This document shows, piece after piece, positions 34,596 to 48,600 of a stretch of 64,000 bases of DNA. The translations under genes and the position numbers were made by a program. Numbering within the stretch: position 1 is the first letter of the stretch; the number at the start of each line of letters is the position of its first letter. The stretch comes from Balaenoptera acutorostrata (Eukaryota; Chordata; Mammalia; Artiodactyla; Balaenopteridae), in assembly GCF_949987535.1 (NCBI RefSeq), contig NC_080070.1:8800016-8864015 (forward strand), read 5' to 3'. The notes below the pieces were generated by a model, which worked only from the letters and a program-made list of their open reading frames with translations, was not told the origin of the DNA and did no database searches.

Positions 34596-35112
34596 AGAGC
34601 TGTGGTCTGCGTTCCTTCCCCGGGAATCTGGGTGGCCTTAAGATTGTTGTGACGAATAGAGTACAGTGGAAGTGACATCATGGACTTCTAAAGCTGGGAC
34701 TTAAAAGATCATGCAGCTTACTTATTGCTGGAAACACTCACTCACGAGCCCTGCACTGTTATGTACTACATCAGACTACCCTGAGACTGACTGCCCGGAA
34801 ATGTCACATGTGGGGACTTGGATCCTTGGTTCCAGCTAAACCCACACTTCAGCCATCCAAGCCCAGGTCCCAGACACAGGCATGAAGAAGCTGGCACATG
34901 ATTCAACTCCCAAGCTGAGAGTCACCCCTTAACCATTCAAGTCATGCCAGCTGAGCCTCAGACATCACGTAACAGAGACGAGCAACCCTGTTGTTCCCTA
35001 TCTGAATCCCTGACCCACAGAATCTTTGATCACAAAAAAAAAAAAAAAAGGGATTGTCTTACCCAGTAAGTTTTGTGGTTACTTATTATGCAGTGTTATA
35101 TAACCAGAATAG
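34596..35112 (+). mobile_element. MLT1-type LTR (ERVL-MaLR)
   Basis: Diverged MLT1 words occur in order: GGAAGTGACATCATGGACTT, AAAAGATCATGCAGCTTACT, CTACCCTGAGACTGACTGCC, CACTTCAGCCATCCAAGCCC, then CAGTAAGTTTTGTGGTTACT and TATGCAGTGTTATATAACCA near the end. A run of about 17 A near 35033-35049 lies inside it. Edges approximate. Confidence 0.75.
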
Positions 35113-36594
35113 GTAACTAAAGGATGAAATTAATTTAGGACAGTCTATTATTAATAAGAAGATAAAGCATACTTACTGTCTAATGGAACATGATTTGAGT
35201 TAAATTATTCAGGGTATAGAATGTATTCCTAGAAATTCCCTGGTAAGCAAGAACAAAATGGGCAGATCAAATAATGGAACACGATGAAAATGCAAAAGCA
35301 TGCACACAAAACGGGACAGACTAACCAAACATTAAATTATTAGTGTTCACATTACTGTTCATATATCAAGAGCCTTTAAAATTCATGATCATCAGAAAAT
35401 CATGGACGCTATTAGCTTAACGTACTTTTCAGAATAGAAGAAAATATATCAGGAGCTCAAAAAGATCCCATGTCTTAAATGAAAAATGTTCACAATTATT
35501 TCCCAAACTGATTCTCACTGTGTGGCTCTAGTCCTTAGAATTCCAGCGTCTTTGCTTGATCTTTCTTGGTTCCTAGATTTTAGATCTGCTTATTTATTTA
35601 TATTTTGACTACAAGCGCCAGCACTCTGACATTTCTTGACTTTCCAGGACTTCAGCCTTTATCTCTGTGAGCTCCCTCATCCTTCATTTTTTGGCATAAT
35701 ATAACCCTTGATCCTGGTTTTGGGTTCTCTGACCCTCAGTTGGAGAGATTCCAAATGATGAATTCAACCCCCTCGTAATGTCCAAGAAAACGACTTTTTT
35801 TCTCTGACCCCTTCTGCTCCAACCTATTCTTTTTTTTCATAGAATTTTGTTGACTCAGCCCTAATCTTTGTTGATTTCAATTTTGGGGGACAGCTGAGAA
35901 TCCACTGGCGTTTCTAGTTTCTACACAAAATTGATAAATATTCATGGACACATAGTGGTCATGGAAACAACAGAAGAACTGCAATGTGATATCTACATTC
36001 TTTCTTCTTGCAATAAAAGCACTATCCCTAAGAGAGGGAATCTGGTAAATTGAAGATATACGGAGAATGAAAAAGGCTCCATGATTACCTTACATGGAGA
36101 GGTTTCAGGCAACAGAATTAGCAGTGAAAAAAGAAAATAGCCTAATGGTCTCAATTATAGATGTTAGAATATTGAAAAACATCTCACATCTTTAAAGGTG
36201 AAGACCGTCATGGTCAACATACTATTGGAGAAGGAATTAAAAGGTGTATTTCAAATATCTAAGTCGGGGGAGAAATTTGAGAAGAGAAAAGCATACATTA
36301 AGACTGTAATGTTCAACTTTAGGAGACATTAGGACATTGAAATCTAAAAAAAATAATCAATTACTAATTAAGTGCCAAGATATGGACAAGATATCATTGC
36401 TGAACCACAAGAATGAGGACACAGGATCAAGCTAAGGAGTTATATGTAAGAATTTATGAAGATGCTAACTGAATATATGAAAATTCATAAATAAATTGGA
36501 TCAAAGGCTCTAAGCCACATATGAATATTAGTAGTGGTATATCCTACTAGTCTAGGGTTGTTATGAGTTTTGGAAAGAACCATATATCTTTAAT
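35113..36594. other. Intronic sequence, no element recognised
   Basis: No family match. A CT-rich patch around 35500-35840 is the only unusual composition. Confidence 0.45.
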
Positions 36595-37565
36595 ATATAG
36601 GTGTTCCTGTGTGTCAATCACTTACTTTGGGTCCAAGGATATGGAAGTGAACAAAACAGACCGAAATCCCTGAAATTTAATAAGAGTTTTTATTTTAGTG
36701 CAGGGAGATAGACAATAAGCGAATAAAGAACACATTATATTAGGAGAGATAAGAGTTTCAGACAAAAAATAATTAAGCAGACAGAGGAAAGGGAATAGGG
36801 AGTAGAGGGGTGGGTGGGAGGAGTTGTTTCCACTTTAAATAGGACAGTCAGGGAGAGCCTCAGCAACAAGGTGACATTTGGGCAAATACTTGAGGAAGAT
36901 GTGAAAGGCAGCCATGTGGACAAGCAGAAAAGCATTCCAGGCAGAGGGAACAACAAGCTCAAAGATCCAGGGCAACACTATTCCTATCATGCTAGAAGAG
37001 CGTAGCTGAAGCAGAGACAATGAGGGGAAATTAGGGGTGGGTCACAGAGGTTTCAAGGACCTCTTATGCAGAGCTTCAAATACTGTTTCAAGGATCATGA
37101 ATTCTTCAGTGGTAAAACGAGAAGCACTGAAAGGTTGTGAAGAGAGGGTGACAAGATCTGGCTTGCATTTTAGAAGGATGATTCTGACCATTGTCTTTGC
37201 TGCAGGGGAGCAAAGGCAGAAGTGTGGAGACCACCTTAAAGATTACTGCAATAACCAACATAAACGTGTGTTGGCTGAGGACAATGGAGCAGCAGATTTT
37301 GCACATACTTTTTTAAGGTAGAGCCAACAGGATTTGCTGATGGATTGAAGCTGAAGAGAAAGAAGAAAGTCAAGAATAACTCCAAAGTTTCTGTTCTGAG
37401 CAATGAGAAGAATAGTGTTGTCATTTATGAAGATGAGGGAGAATTAAATAGAAACAGGATTATTGGGAAATATCAAAAGCTTTGTTTGGGGTGATTTGGG
37501 ATGCCTATTAGACATTAATGTGAGATGTAGAAAATCCAGATGAATATTGAGTTTGGTCAGCGGTA
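36595..37565 (-). mobile_element. Long L2 (LINE2) fragment, reverse orientation
   Basis: The plus strand gives the reverse complement of L2 from its 3' end inward: GGAAGTGAACAAAACAGACC, CAGGGAGATAGACAATAAGC, GGGAGAGCCTCAGCAACAAG then GTGACATTTGGGC, GCATTCCAGGCAGAGGGAAC, GTGACAAGATCTGGCTTGCA, and CCAACAGGATTTGCTGATGG. At about 970 bases it is the longest L2 piece here. The many short frames inside it, on both strands, are decayed or chance. Confidence 0.8.
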
Positions 37566-38132
37566 ACTAATGTATAAATTCTCAAAGATTAAGCAAGTTA
37601 TGTAAATGAGGTATGGAGACAGATATAAGACAATTACTTGTGAGCAAGAAGTGTCCTACGGCCTTAAAATCCCTTTAGGGTATACTTGGTGCCCAAACAC
37701 AATACTTCTGCAGGCCAGTTTTGACTTCTAAGCTCAGTCTCATCAATCAAAGAATAAATAAGCTTTAACAAAGGAGACAGTTCTGTACATTTTTGTGTAG
37801 GGAGTACATGAATGGCCTTTCAGAGATGAATGCTCAAGGTAATTCCAAGAAAGTCTGGGAATGTTTCTGAGGGATGGAAACATTATTAGAATAACGATAT
37901 AGCTTTTTAAAACTATTTGAGAAGAATATTTCATTTAGATTAATAAAGTTTGCTTGTCTTTTTGTTGGGAGAAAAGGGCTTTTTATAGTCACTCTTATGT
38001 GCATTAAAGTCCCACACTGACGGACACACATTCATCATCCACCCTTTATGTTAATTAAAATTGATGCCATAAATTAATCACAAATGAAAACTATAGGTTT
38101 TACAAACATTGGTCAAATTGTGTTAAAACTGA
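37566..38132. other. Intronic sequence between L2 and L1
   Basis: No element or coding frame recognised. Confidence 0.45.
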
Positions 38133-38678
38133 AAAGATGTTCAACATCGCTAATTATTAGAGAAATGCAAATCAAAACTACAATGAGATATCATCTTATA
38201 GCAGTCAGAATGGCTATCATCAAAAAAATCCACAAACAATAAATGCTGGAGAGGATGTGGAGAGAAGGGAACCCTCCTACACTGTTGCTGGGAATATAAA
38301 TTGGTACAGCCACTGTGGAGAACAGGATGCAGGTTCCTTAAAAAACTAAAAATAGAGCTACCATATGATCCTGCAATCCCATTCCTGGGCATATATCCAT
38401 AGAAAAACATGGTCTGAAAGGATACATGCACCCCAACGTTCATTGCAACAATGTTTACAATAGCCAAGACCTGGAGGCAACCTAAATGTCCATCTACAGA
38501 TGAATGGATAAAGAAGATGTGGCACATATACACAACGAAATATTACTCAGCCATTAAAAAGAATGAAATAATGTCATTTGCAGCAACATGGATGAACCTA
38601 GATATTGCCATACTGAGTGAAGGAAGTCAGGCAGAGAAAGACAAATATCATATGGTATCTCTTATATGCGGAATCTAA
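38133..38678 (+). pseudogene. L1 ORF2 C-terminal pseudogene fragment
   Basis: The C-terminal part of the reverse transcriptase polyprotein: [20 protein letters not shown] and ATWMNLDIAILSEGSQ are in frame up to TAA at 38678. The upstream segment is frameshifted, with a TAG after the CCAT at about 38400. The catalytic region is not included. Confidence 0.88.
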
Positions 38679-39008
38679 AAAGATACAAATGAACTTATTT
38701 ACAAAACAGAAACAGACTCACAGACTTAGTTTGGAAAACAAACTTATCATTATGAAAGGGGAAAGGTGGTGGGGGTGATAAATTTAAAGTTTGGGATTGA
38801 CATAAACAGACTACTATATATAAAATAGATAACCAACAAGGCCCTACTGTATAGCACAGGGAACTCTGCTCAATATTATGTAACAACCTAAATGGAAAAA
38901 GAATTTGAAAAAGAACAGAAACATGTATATGCATAACTGAATCACTTTGCTATACACCTGAAACTAACACAACATTATTAATCACCTATACTCCACTAAA
39001 AAATTAAA
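38133..39008 (+). mobile_element. 5'-truncated L1 (ORF2 end plus 3' UTR)
   Basis: It starts inside ORF2 (GATGTTCAACATCGCTAATT, then GAGAAATGCAAATCAAAACT) and runs to AACTAACACAACATTATTAA and an A-rich end. The ORF2 remnant includes YHMVSLICGI and ends at 38676-38678 (TAA). The 3' UTR has GCCCTACTGTATAGCACAGG. Target duplication not found. Confidence 0.93.
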
Positions 39009-42000
39009 AGTTCACACACAAAAAAAACTCCCCTCAAAAACAATTACAAAAATAATTGGCTGTAACCTACTCTTCAGTCATCCTTACTCAGTGAGTAAAG
39101 TGAGGGTTTGCTACACAAGAGGAACTTAAGGGTGATATATCGCTGGCAATGTGGGAAAAAAAATACACATCTGTTTGACAGGCAAAGGTTTATTTATGGG
39201 AAGAGGAAAATACTAGTACCACCAAAAACTGAGGTTTGTTTCAAAAAATCAGTTGATTTTTCAAGTATGTTAGAAGTTTTCACAAATACATATTTTTATG
39301 GCAATAAGACCTATTTACTGGAAAATTAGCAAAAAAAGGCATTTACTTGAAAACCAAGATTTTATTTTGGGGAAAATGCTATTTCTCAAGTTATATTTAC
39401 CCCTAGCGTCTTCATTTCCTAGTTTTTAAGCAATAATGTTTTGTGAAAGTTTTTAGTATCTAATTTATTACATAAATCACACTGAAGCCTTTTCAAAGAA
39501 ATAACCATTAAAGTGCTAAATGCTATTTTTGTTATTGTGTATAAAGTTTGGAATAGACGTGGACACAACTGCAGCTGTAAATCTGCTTTATGTTTTTCAT
39601 TCTCAATAACATTTACACAGCAGGCAACTGGTTAAGTATCTCTCAGGGGTCCTTAAAATGAAAGTAGAAGCTTTATTAACTCATTTCCCACTGTTCTTAC
39701 TGAAAAACCATATCCTGAAATTCAGCAAGTACTTAACAGTATGAAGTTCTAAAATGAAAAAATTACAACAAAAAAGTATCCACTGGATGGTCAGTATGAG
39801 GGAAACTGATTGGAATTCTGATAAACAAGACCGTAAAACAAGATTTGTGCCCAGGAAAGTAAATAATGATGTGTATAAGGTAAAGCTTTTTGATCCATTT
39901 AGTCAACAGGTGCTAATTAAGGAACAGAAGATAAAGAAAAAACATCATCTAGAATCACTAAGCTGGAAGAAGAAAGGTCAAGAAATGATTAAATGTTACT
40001 TCTCTCAGCGGTGATTGCTGCTGGTTCTAGGATCAAAAGATTCCATCACCAGAGATATCTGACACTGCTGAGACCTCCCATGAGCAGGAGAAACAGCCTC
40101 CAGGGAAAGAAGGAAATGCTTTCTGACAGTTTGCTCTAAAGTGATAAGGAAGACTCCCTAAATGTTAGGGAAAGGGTTCTGGCACTACAGCTGAGCTCAG
40201 TTTTTCAGGACCCAATCCAGATGCAGGAACACAGAAGACAAAGATGTCAAGATGTGGGAAATAAAGTTTCATGATGATGAGCAAGGTGTGTAGTCAGACC
40301 ACAAGTTCACTTACCAGCTCTCCAAGAGGTAGCTGGGTAACAACGGGGGAAGATACAGAAGAGATGATGATACAACCTGCCTCACAGGATTTCTGTGAGG
40401 ATTTATGGAACCATCCCACAGAAATAATGTAAGAGAATATTAGCTCTTGTAGTCATTGAAAGTAGCAGATTTTGATGACTATGCTACAATTAGAAAGATG
40501 CAGGTCTACATCTGAATGAAAGACAAGGATATAATTTCAAATGATATTAGGTGAGCTTCCAGTACAGAAGACAACTCTCAGGACTTCACTGTTAACTGGT
40601 GACCATGCAATCTTAGCCTGGTTTTATTTTGCAGTAACTTAAGACACAGCCTTAAATAAGGAGGGGAGAGTTGCACTAAACTTGAATGAGGAAAATGAAA
40701 TAAAGGTAACTTCTACTTCATTAAAATACCAATTTCAAATTTGGAAATTATATTCCCCTTCATGAAAAAGCATTCATGAATTGCTCATGTGCACATTATA
40801 CAAATGCACAAAGTGTTTCTTCATTAAACAATAATTTCTTTTAATTCTACTATGAATATGACACTTGATTAGACTACAATGCCAATTGTTTTCTCTAAAA
40901 GCTTCAGTAGGTGGTAGACGAGAAAAAACTTTCCTAAAACAACGAAATGTTAACTACAAAATGCTAATAAGCGCTGTAACAGAATTATGTTTATAGGATG
41001 CAACTTCATATGAGGGACTAACTGCTATATAGAGCAATTCAAAAGGACCAAAGGTTGAGGCTTAAAGAACTCAGGCCTATCAGTAAAGTTTAAGTAAATA
41101 TCAGAGTCACAGGCTCATATTTTCATCTATTAAGTTGTGCAAAGTAAATGATCGTATGCATTACTATTATTTAGCATGCTACTAACAATCATATTACTTA
41201 CTTATCTACTGCCTAAATTATAAGATTTTCTTCTGAATGGGAAAACATACTTTTGCCCTTGAAACAGAATAATTCACTAACAGGCAATATAACAGGCAAT
41301 GTAACTGAACAATGAGAATTCTACCATAGCCACAGGTCTCATGTTTTTAAGAGGGAAAAACTACACTGAATCAATTAAACTATTTGAATGTGCCAATACC
41401 ATAGAGTATAGTACCAATTAGTTATTTACTCATGATACAGATCATAAGGTCCCTGAACAACTTCTAAAAACTCGAGAGCTAGTCTAAAATTTTCTTAAAG
41501 CAAAGACCTTTGACTTGACAATGGATAAAATGGAAACAATATTTATTTAATATGTCATTTAAATACCAAATGTGATTAGGATTAGAGGAAGAAACAACTA
41601 TCCTAACAAGGGCAGTTAATTAAAATTATGACTTAGAAATTAACATTATTAGTCCTGAGGGAAGCCGGATCTTCTGCCTTCTCTCAAAAGTGCTTAAGTA
41701 TACTTGACACAGAGCACAGTGTTATAAATTATTTCCATTTTCGTTATATTATAGTCACTGCAAGCAAAGTAACTGCACACATGCTAAATTGCCTTTGCAT
41801 AAAACTAACATATTATAGACATATTTCAAATGTCTTGATTTCTTGGGCCATGACAGGCATGGTATTTCTGAGAGCTGAGGAACCTGTGGACAAAATATAA
41901 TAAATTAATATAAAGCAACAAGTAGACCAGATGGCCTTTGCTGATGTTATTTATTCATTTTTTTAATCAGCTAATTCATTTGAGGCAAAACAGTTTGTTA

Positions 42001-43749
42001 TTCATCACTGAAGAATTGGCATATTTTTTTTCAGTGAACACCATGCAATGTCATGACCACTGAAAGACTTCTACCTTAAATCACATGTTGCCTAATCAAT
42101 TGCCAATTTGCCCTTAATTTATAGAACTCCTTGTCTTGAGGAATCAGATTTATACAGTCCTTATCTACTTTTTAGATACCACTGAAGATTTAGCTTTGTA
42201 GCTTTCGTTTTAATAATTCTTTACAATACTCTCAGGTGTTTGACTGGAGGTCTAGTGCATCAGTGCAAATTACTGGGTAAATGATTTATAAAAGAGGGGC
42301 CAAAAGCATGAGTTTAGAAACTGATGAATTAAGGTAAACTTGCTTGGCAATTTACAACTTATTAATTAGAGATTTAGACCATAATATATATATATTTAAC
42401 ACTATTCTCCAGAAAGTTACAGAAATACAAGAGAGCACTGCTCTATATCAGAAATATAGATAACCACTATATACTGCTTTAAAATAATTTGTAATCATCT
42501 GAACTTTATAACAGCTGTTATGAAATTCCCAGATTGCTCGAATGGCTATTTTTTCCCCTCCCTTCCTCCTTCCCTTTTCTTTTTCATAAATTGTGCATTG
42601 TTTTACGATTATTCTATGTTGGTTATTTTAAAAAGGAATCAGACTTAGTCCACAGTTTAAAGAAGCTCTGGTTTGTGCTTATAATATTTATGAACTATTA
42701 TATGTAAGATTAATAAATTTAAATATTTTATTTTCCACATCATTGCGGAAATAAATAATTTATTTTCCACATCACCAATCAAGTTTTCAAAGCGTAAAGA
42801 GATAAAGCATTGTATGGGAGACCTAATATATTTTAGGAATATTTTGAAACTTAAAAACAATAACCTGAATCTAACCACATAACTAGGAAAACACTGAAAA
42901 GAAGAAAAAGGTTTTGATACTAGCTAGAGTTGCAGATACCCTCTAACTCAAAAGATAGATTGTTCAAATGCACTGGTTTAACTGAGTCTACTGATTGATA
43001 AAATGTTTCATTTCCTTTTATGAGAAAAAAATCAATTTATCTTAGGTGCTGTAAAATAATTTCGTCCAGGAACACTGACTAAGGACAAGTATTTTCTGCT
43101 TTCAATGCAGGGTTGTACAAGTCTGGCTTTTAAAACCAGAATAAAAATGGTACCTAGGTTAAGTCTGATCTCTGAAATATATTGCCTACTCTACTGACTG
43201 CACATTTTATATCAATACTATGGTATTGTAAGGCAGCACTGAAGAGAAGAAACAAATGTCCAGTTGTAGAAAAACTTTCTGATTCCACAAATGTCAGGAA
43301 AAACAGAATAAATCACACATACACATACAAAGAGATTAAAGAACTAAACAAGAATTCCTATGTACGATATTTTATTTTGATGAACAGAATTTTGCCTTAT
43401 TAAATCAAGAGTTGACTATTGCTCACTGTTATTACGGAATTTTGAATTATCTGTGGGAAATAGGGTCTATGAAGTGTATAAAAGTATGTTTATCAGTATT
43501 CATGATCCACTTTGAGGAAAATTACATGGCACCACGAATGGAAAGACTTAAATTAATATAACGTAAATGAGTCATTTCATCTGTGAATCAATATGTTCTG
43601 CATGCAAAATTTAAAATCCTGCATTATTTTTGCATCAGAAAGGAGAAATTAGATGTTGCATTTCAGAATTCTACTCAAAATCATATTTTCTTGTTTTAAT
43701 CAAGTGTTTGTAAATATACTGACTGTGAATAAATTAAAAGGTGTTTAAC
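39009..43749. other. Long intronic block, almost free of recognised repeats
   Basis: About 4.7 kb. The only element I suspect is a MIR at 40355-40460 (ACAACCTGCCTCACAGGATT). An 86-codon Lys-rich plus-strand frame at 39754-40014 has no motif. No exon with splice sites and a Caspr2-like product was recognised. Confidence 0.5.
40355..40460 (+). mobile_element. Possible MIR fragment
   Basis: CCTGCCTCACAGGATTTCTG then TGAGGATTTATGGA and AATAATGTAAGAGAATATTA fit the middle of MIR. Weak on both sides. Confidence 0.5.
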
Positions 43750-43765
43750 ATTTACATCATTTATT

Positions 43766-44672
43766 GGAGACTGGTTCAAGATGGCAGAGCAGAAGGACAT
43801 GCGCTCACCCCCTCTTGCGAGGGCACCGGAATCACAACTAACTGCTGAACAATCATTGACAGGAAGACACTGGAACTCACCAAAAAAGATACCCCACAAC
43901 CAAAGACAAAGGAGAAGCCACAATGAGACAGTAGGAGGAACGCAATCACAATCAAATCAAATCCCATAACTGCTGGGTGGGTGACTCAAAAACTGGAGAA
44001 CACTTATACCACAGAAATCCACCCACTGGAGTGAAGGTTCTGCACCCCAAGTCAGGCTTCCCAAACTGGGGGTCTGGCAACATGAGGGGGAATTCCCAGA
44101 TAATCAGACTTTGAAAGACCAGCAGGATTTGACTGCAGGACTTTGACAGGACTGGGGGAAACAGAGACTCCACTCTTGGAGGGCACACACAAAGTAGTGG
44201 GTGCATCGGGACCAAGGGGAAGGAGCAGTGACCCCATAGGAGATTGAACCAGACCTACCTGCTACTGTTGGAGGGTCTCCTGCAGAGGAGGGGGGTGGCT
44301 ATGGCTCACCACAGGGACAAGGACACTGGCAGAAAAAGTTCTGGGATGAAGTCCTTGGCATGAGCCCTCCCAGAGTCCACCATTAGTCCCACCAAAGCGC
44401 CAGCAGCCTCCAGTGTTGGGTCACCTCAGGCTAAACAACCAACAGGGAGGGAACCCAGTCCTACCCATTAGCAGACAAGCAGATTAAAGTTTTACTGAGC
44501 TCTGCCCACCAGAGCAACACCCAGCTCTACTCACCACAAGTCTCTCCCATCAGGAAGTTGGCACAAGTCTCTTAGATAGCCTCATCCACCGGAGGGCAGA
44601 AAGCAGAAGCAAAAAGAACTACAATTCTGCAGCCTGTGGAATGAAAACCACATTCACAGAAAGATAGACAAA
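43766..44672 (+). promoter_or_regulatory. L1 5' UTR (internal promoter region)
   Basis: This 907-base leader starts at the normal L1 5' end. In active L1s this region carries an internal polymerase II promoter, and in some species an antisense promoter as well. Activity of this old copy is not shown by the sequence. Short frames at 43696-44237 on both strands lie in it. Confidence 0.65.
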
Positions 44673-45599
44673 ATGAAAAGGCAGAGGACTATGTACCAGA
44701 TGAAGGAACAAGATAAAACCCCAGAAAAACAAGTAAATGAAGTGGAGATAGGCAACCTTCCAGAAAAAGAATTCAGAATAATGATAGTGAAGATGATGCA
44801 GGACCTCGGAAAAAGAATGGAGGCAAAGATCAAGAAGATGCAAGAAATGTTTAACAAAGGCCTAGAAAAATTAAAGAACAAACACCTAGAAGAATTAAAG
44901 AACAAAAAACAGAGATGAACAATACAATAACTGAAACGAAAACTACACTAGAAGGAATCAATAGCAGAATAACTGAGGCAGAAGACCATATAAGTGACCT
45001 GGAAGACAGAATGGTGGAATTCACTGCCGCAGAACAGAATAAAGAAAAAAAATGAAAAGAAATGAAGACAGCCTAAGAGACCTCTGGGACAACATTAACG
45101 TGACAACATTCACATTATAGGCGTCCCAGAAGGAGAAGAGAGACAGAAAGGACCCGAGAAAATATCTGAAGAGATTATAGTCAAAAACTTCCCTAACATG
45201 GGAAAGGAAATAGCCACCCAAGTCCAGGAAGCGCAGAGAGTCCCATACAGGATAAACCCAAGGAGAAACATGCCGAGACACATCGTAATCAAACTGGCAA
45301 AAATTAAAGACAAACAAAAATTACTGAAAGCAGCAAGGGAAAAACGACAAATAACATACAAGGGAACTCCCATAAGGTTAACAGCTGATTTCTCAGCAGA
45401 AACTCTACAAGCCAGAAGGGAATGGCATGATATACTTAAAGTGATGAAAGGGAAGAAACTACAACCAAGATTACTCTACCCTGCTAGGATCTCATTCAGA
45501 TTTGATGGAGAAATCAAAAGCTTTACAGACAAGCAAAAGCTAAGAGAATTCAGCACCACCAAACCAGCTCTACAACAAATGCTAAAGGAACTTCTCTAA
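44673..45599 (+). pseudogene. L1 ORF1 pseudogene
   Basis: Starts at ATG 44673 (MKRQRTMYQMKEQ), continues as a coiled coil (MEAKIKKMQEMFNKGLEKLK), and stops at 44916-44918. The C-terminal part, in another frame from about 45180, is well preserved: VQEAQRVPYRINPRRNMPR, ITYKGTPIRLTADFSAETL, SFRFDGEIKSFTDKQ and the ending QQMLKELL, with TAA at 45597-45599. 927 bases, about the usual ORF1 length. It encodes the L1 RNA-binding trimer protein, here broken. Confidence 0.92.
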
Positions 45600-45656
45600 G
45601 TGGGAAACACAGAGAAGAAAAGGACCTACAAAAACAAATTCAAAACAATTAAGAAA

Positions 45657-48600
45657 ATGGTCATAGGAACATAAATATTGATGATTACCTTAAATGTAAA
45701 TGGATTAAATGTTCCAATCAAAAGACACAGACTGGCTGAATGGATACAAAAATAAGACTAATATATATGCTGTCTGTAAGACACCCACTTCAGACCTAGG
45801 GACACATACAGACTGAAAGTGAGGGAATGGAAAAAGATATTCCATGCAAATGGAAATCAAAAGAAAGCTGGAGTAGCAATTCTCATATGAGACAGAATAG
45901 ATTTTAAAATAAAGACTATTACAAGAGACAAACAAGGACACTACATACTGATCAAGGGATCAATCCAGCAAAAAGATATAACAATCATAAATATTTAACC
46001 ACCCAACATAGGAGCACCTCAATACATAAAGCAACTGCTAACAGCTATAAAAGAGGAAATTGACAGTAACACAATAATAGTGGGGGACTTAACACCTCAC
46101 TTACACCAATGGACAGATCATCCAAAATGAAAATAAATAAGGAAACAGAAGCTTTAAATGACACAACAGACCAGATAGATTTAATTGATATTTACAGGAC
46201 ATTCCATCCAAAACCAGCAGATTACACTTTCTTCTCAAGTGCGCATGGAAAATTCTCGAGGACAGATCACATCTTGGGTCACAAATCAAGCCACGGTAAA
46301 TTTAAGAAAATTGAAATCATATCAAGCATCTTTTCTGACCACAACACTATGAGATTAGAAATGAATTACAGGGAAAAAAATGTAAAAAACACAAACACAT
46401 GGAGGCTAAACACTACGTTACTAAATAACCAAGACATCACTGAAGAAATCAAAGAAGAAATCAAAAAATAACTAGAGACACATGACAATGAAAACACGAT
46501 GATCCAAAACCTATGGGGTGCAGCAAAGCAGTTCTAAGAGGGAAGTTTATAGCTATACAAGCCTACCTCAAGAAACAAGAAAAATGTGAAATAAACAATC
46601 TAAAGTTACACCTAAAGGAACTACAGAAAGAAGAACAAACAAAACCCAAAGTTAGCAGAAGGAAAGAAATCATAAAGATCAGAGCAGAAATAAATGAAAT
46701 AGAAACAAAGAAAACAATAGCAAAGATCAGTAAAACTAAAAGCTGGTTCTCTGAGAAGATAAACAAAATTGATAAACCATTAGCCAGACTCATCAAGAAA
46801 AAGAGAGGACTCAAATCAATAAAATTAGAAATGAAAAAGGAGAAGTTACAACAGACACCGCAGAAATACAAAGCATCCTAAGAGACTACTAGAAGCAACT
46901 CTCTGCCAATAAAATGGACAACATGGAAGAAATGGACAAATTCTTAGAAAGGTGTAACCTTCCAAGACTGAACCAGGAAGAAATAGAAAATATGAACAGA
47001 CCAATCACAAGTAATGAAATTGAAACTGTGATTTAAAATCTTCCAACAAACAGAAGTCAAGGACCAGATGGCTTCACAGGTGAATTCTATCAAATATTTA
47101 GAGAAGAGCTAACACCCATCCTTCTCAAACTCTTCCAAAAAATTGCAGAGGAAGGAACACTTCCAAACTCATTCTATGAGGCCACCATCACCCTGATACC
47201 AAAACCAGACAAAGATACCACAAAAAAAGAAAATTAGAGAACAATATCACTGATGAATATAGATGCAAAAATCCTCAACAAAATACTGGCAAACAGAATC
47301 CAACAACACATTAAAAGGATCATACACCATGATCAAGTGCGATTTATCCCAGGGATGCAAGGATTCTTCAATATACGTAAATCAATCAATGTGACAAACC
47401 ATATTAACAAACTGAAGAATAAAAACCATATAATCATCTCAATAGATGCAGAAAAAGCTTTTGACAAAATTCAACACCCATTTCTGATAAAAACTCTCCA
47501 GAAAGTGGGCATAGAGGGAACCTACCTCAACATAATAAAGGCCATATATGACAAACCCATAGCTAACATCATTCTCAATGGTGAAAGAGTGAAAGCATTT
47601 CCTCTAAGATCAGGAACAAGACAAGGATGTCCACTCTCACCACTATTATTCAACATAGTTTTGGAAGTCCTAGCCACAGCAATCAGAGAAGAAAAAGAAA
47701 TAAACGGAATACAAATTGGAAAAGAAGAAGTAAAACTGTCACTGTTTGCAGATGACATGTTACTATACATAGAGAATCCTAACGATGCCACCAGAAAACT
47801 ACTAGAGCTAATCAATGAATTTGGTAAACCTGCAGGATACAAAATTAATGCACAGAATCTCTTGCATTCCTATACACTAATGATGAAAAATCTGAAAGAG
47901 AAATTAAGGAAACACTCCCATTTACCATTGCAACAAAAAGAATAAAATACCTAGGAATAAACCTACCTAGGGAGACAAAAGACCTGTAGGCAGAAAACTA
48001 TAAGACACTGATGAAAGAAATTAAAGATGATACCAATAGATGGAGAGATATACCATGTTCTTGGATGGGAAGAATCAATATTGTGAAAATGACTATACTA
48101 CCCAAAGCAATCTACAGATTCAATGCAATTCCTATCAAATTACCAAGGGCATTTTTTACGGAACTAGAACAAAAAGTCTTAACATTTGTATGGGGACACA
48201 AAAGACCCTGAATAGCCAAAGCAGTCTTGAGGGAAAAAAACGGAACTGGAGGAATGAGACTCCCTGACTTCAGACTATACTACAAAGCTACAGTAATCAA
48301 GACAATATGGTACTGGCACAAAAACAGAAACATAGATCAACAGAACAAGATAGAAAGCCCAGAGAGAAACCCACACACCTATGGTCAACTAATCTATGAC
48401 AAAGGAGGCAAGGATATACAATGGAGAAAAGACAGTCTCTTCAATAAGTGGTGCTGGGAAAACTGGACAGCTACATGTAAAAGAATGAAATTAGAACACT
48501 CCCTAACACCACACACAAAAATAAACTCAAAATGGATTAGAGATCTAAATGTAAGACCAGACACTATAAAACTCTTAGAGGAAAACATAGGAAGAACACT

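Noticed and set aside
39754..40014. 86-codon Lys-rich frame as a possible small gene or retrogene
   Set aside because: No motif, no A-tail, no flanking duplication and no splice sites seen.
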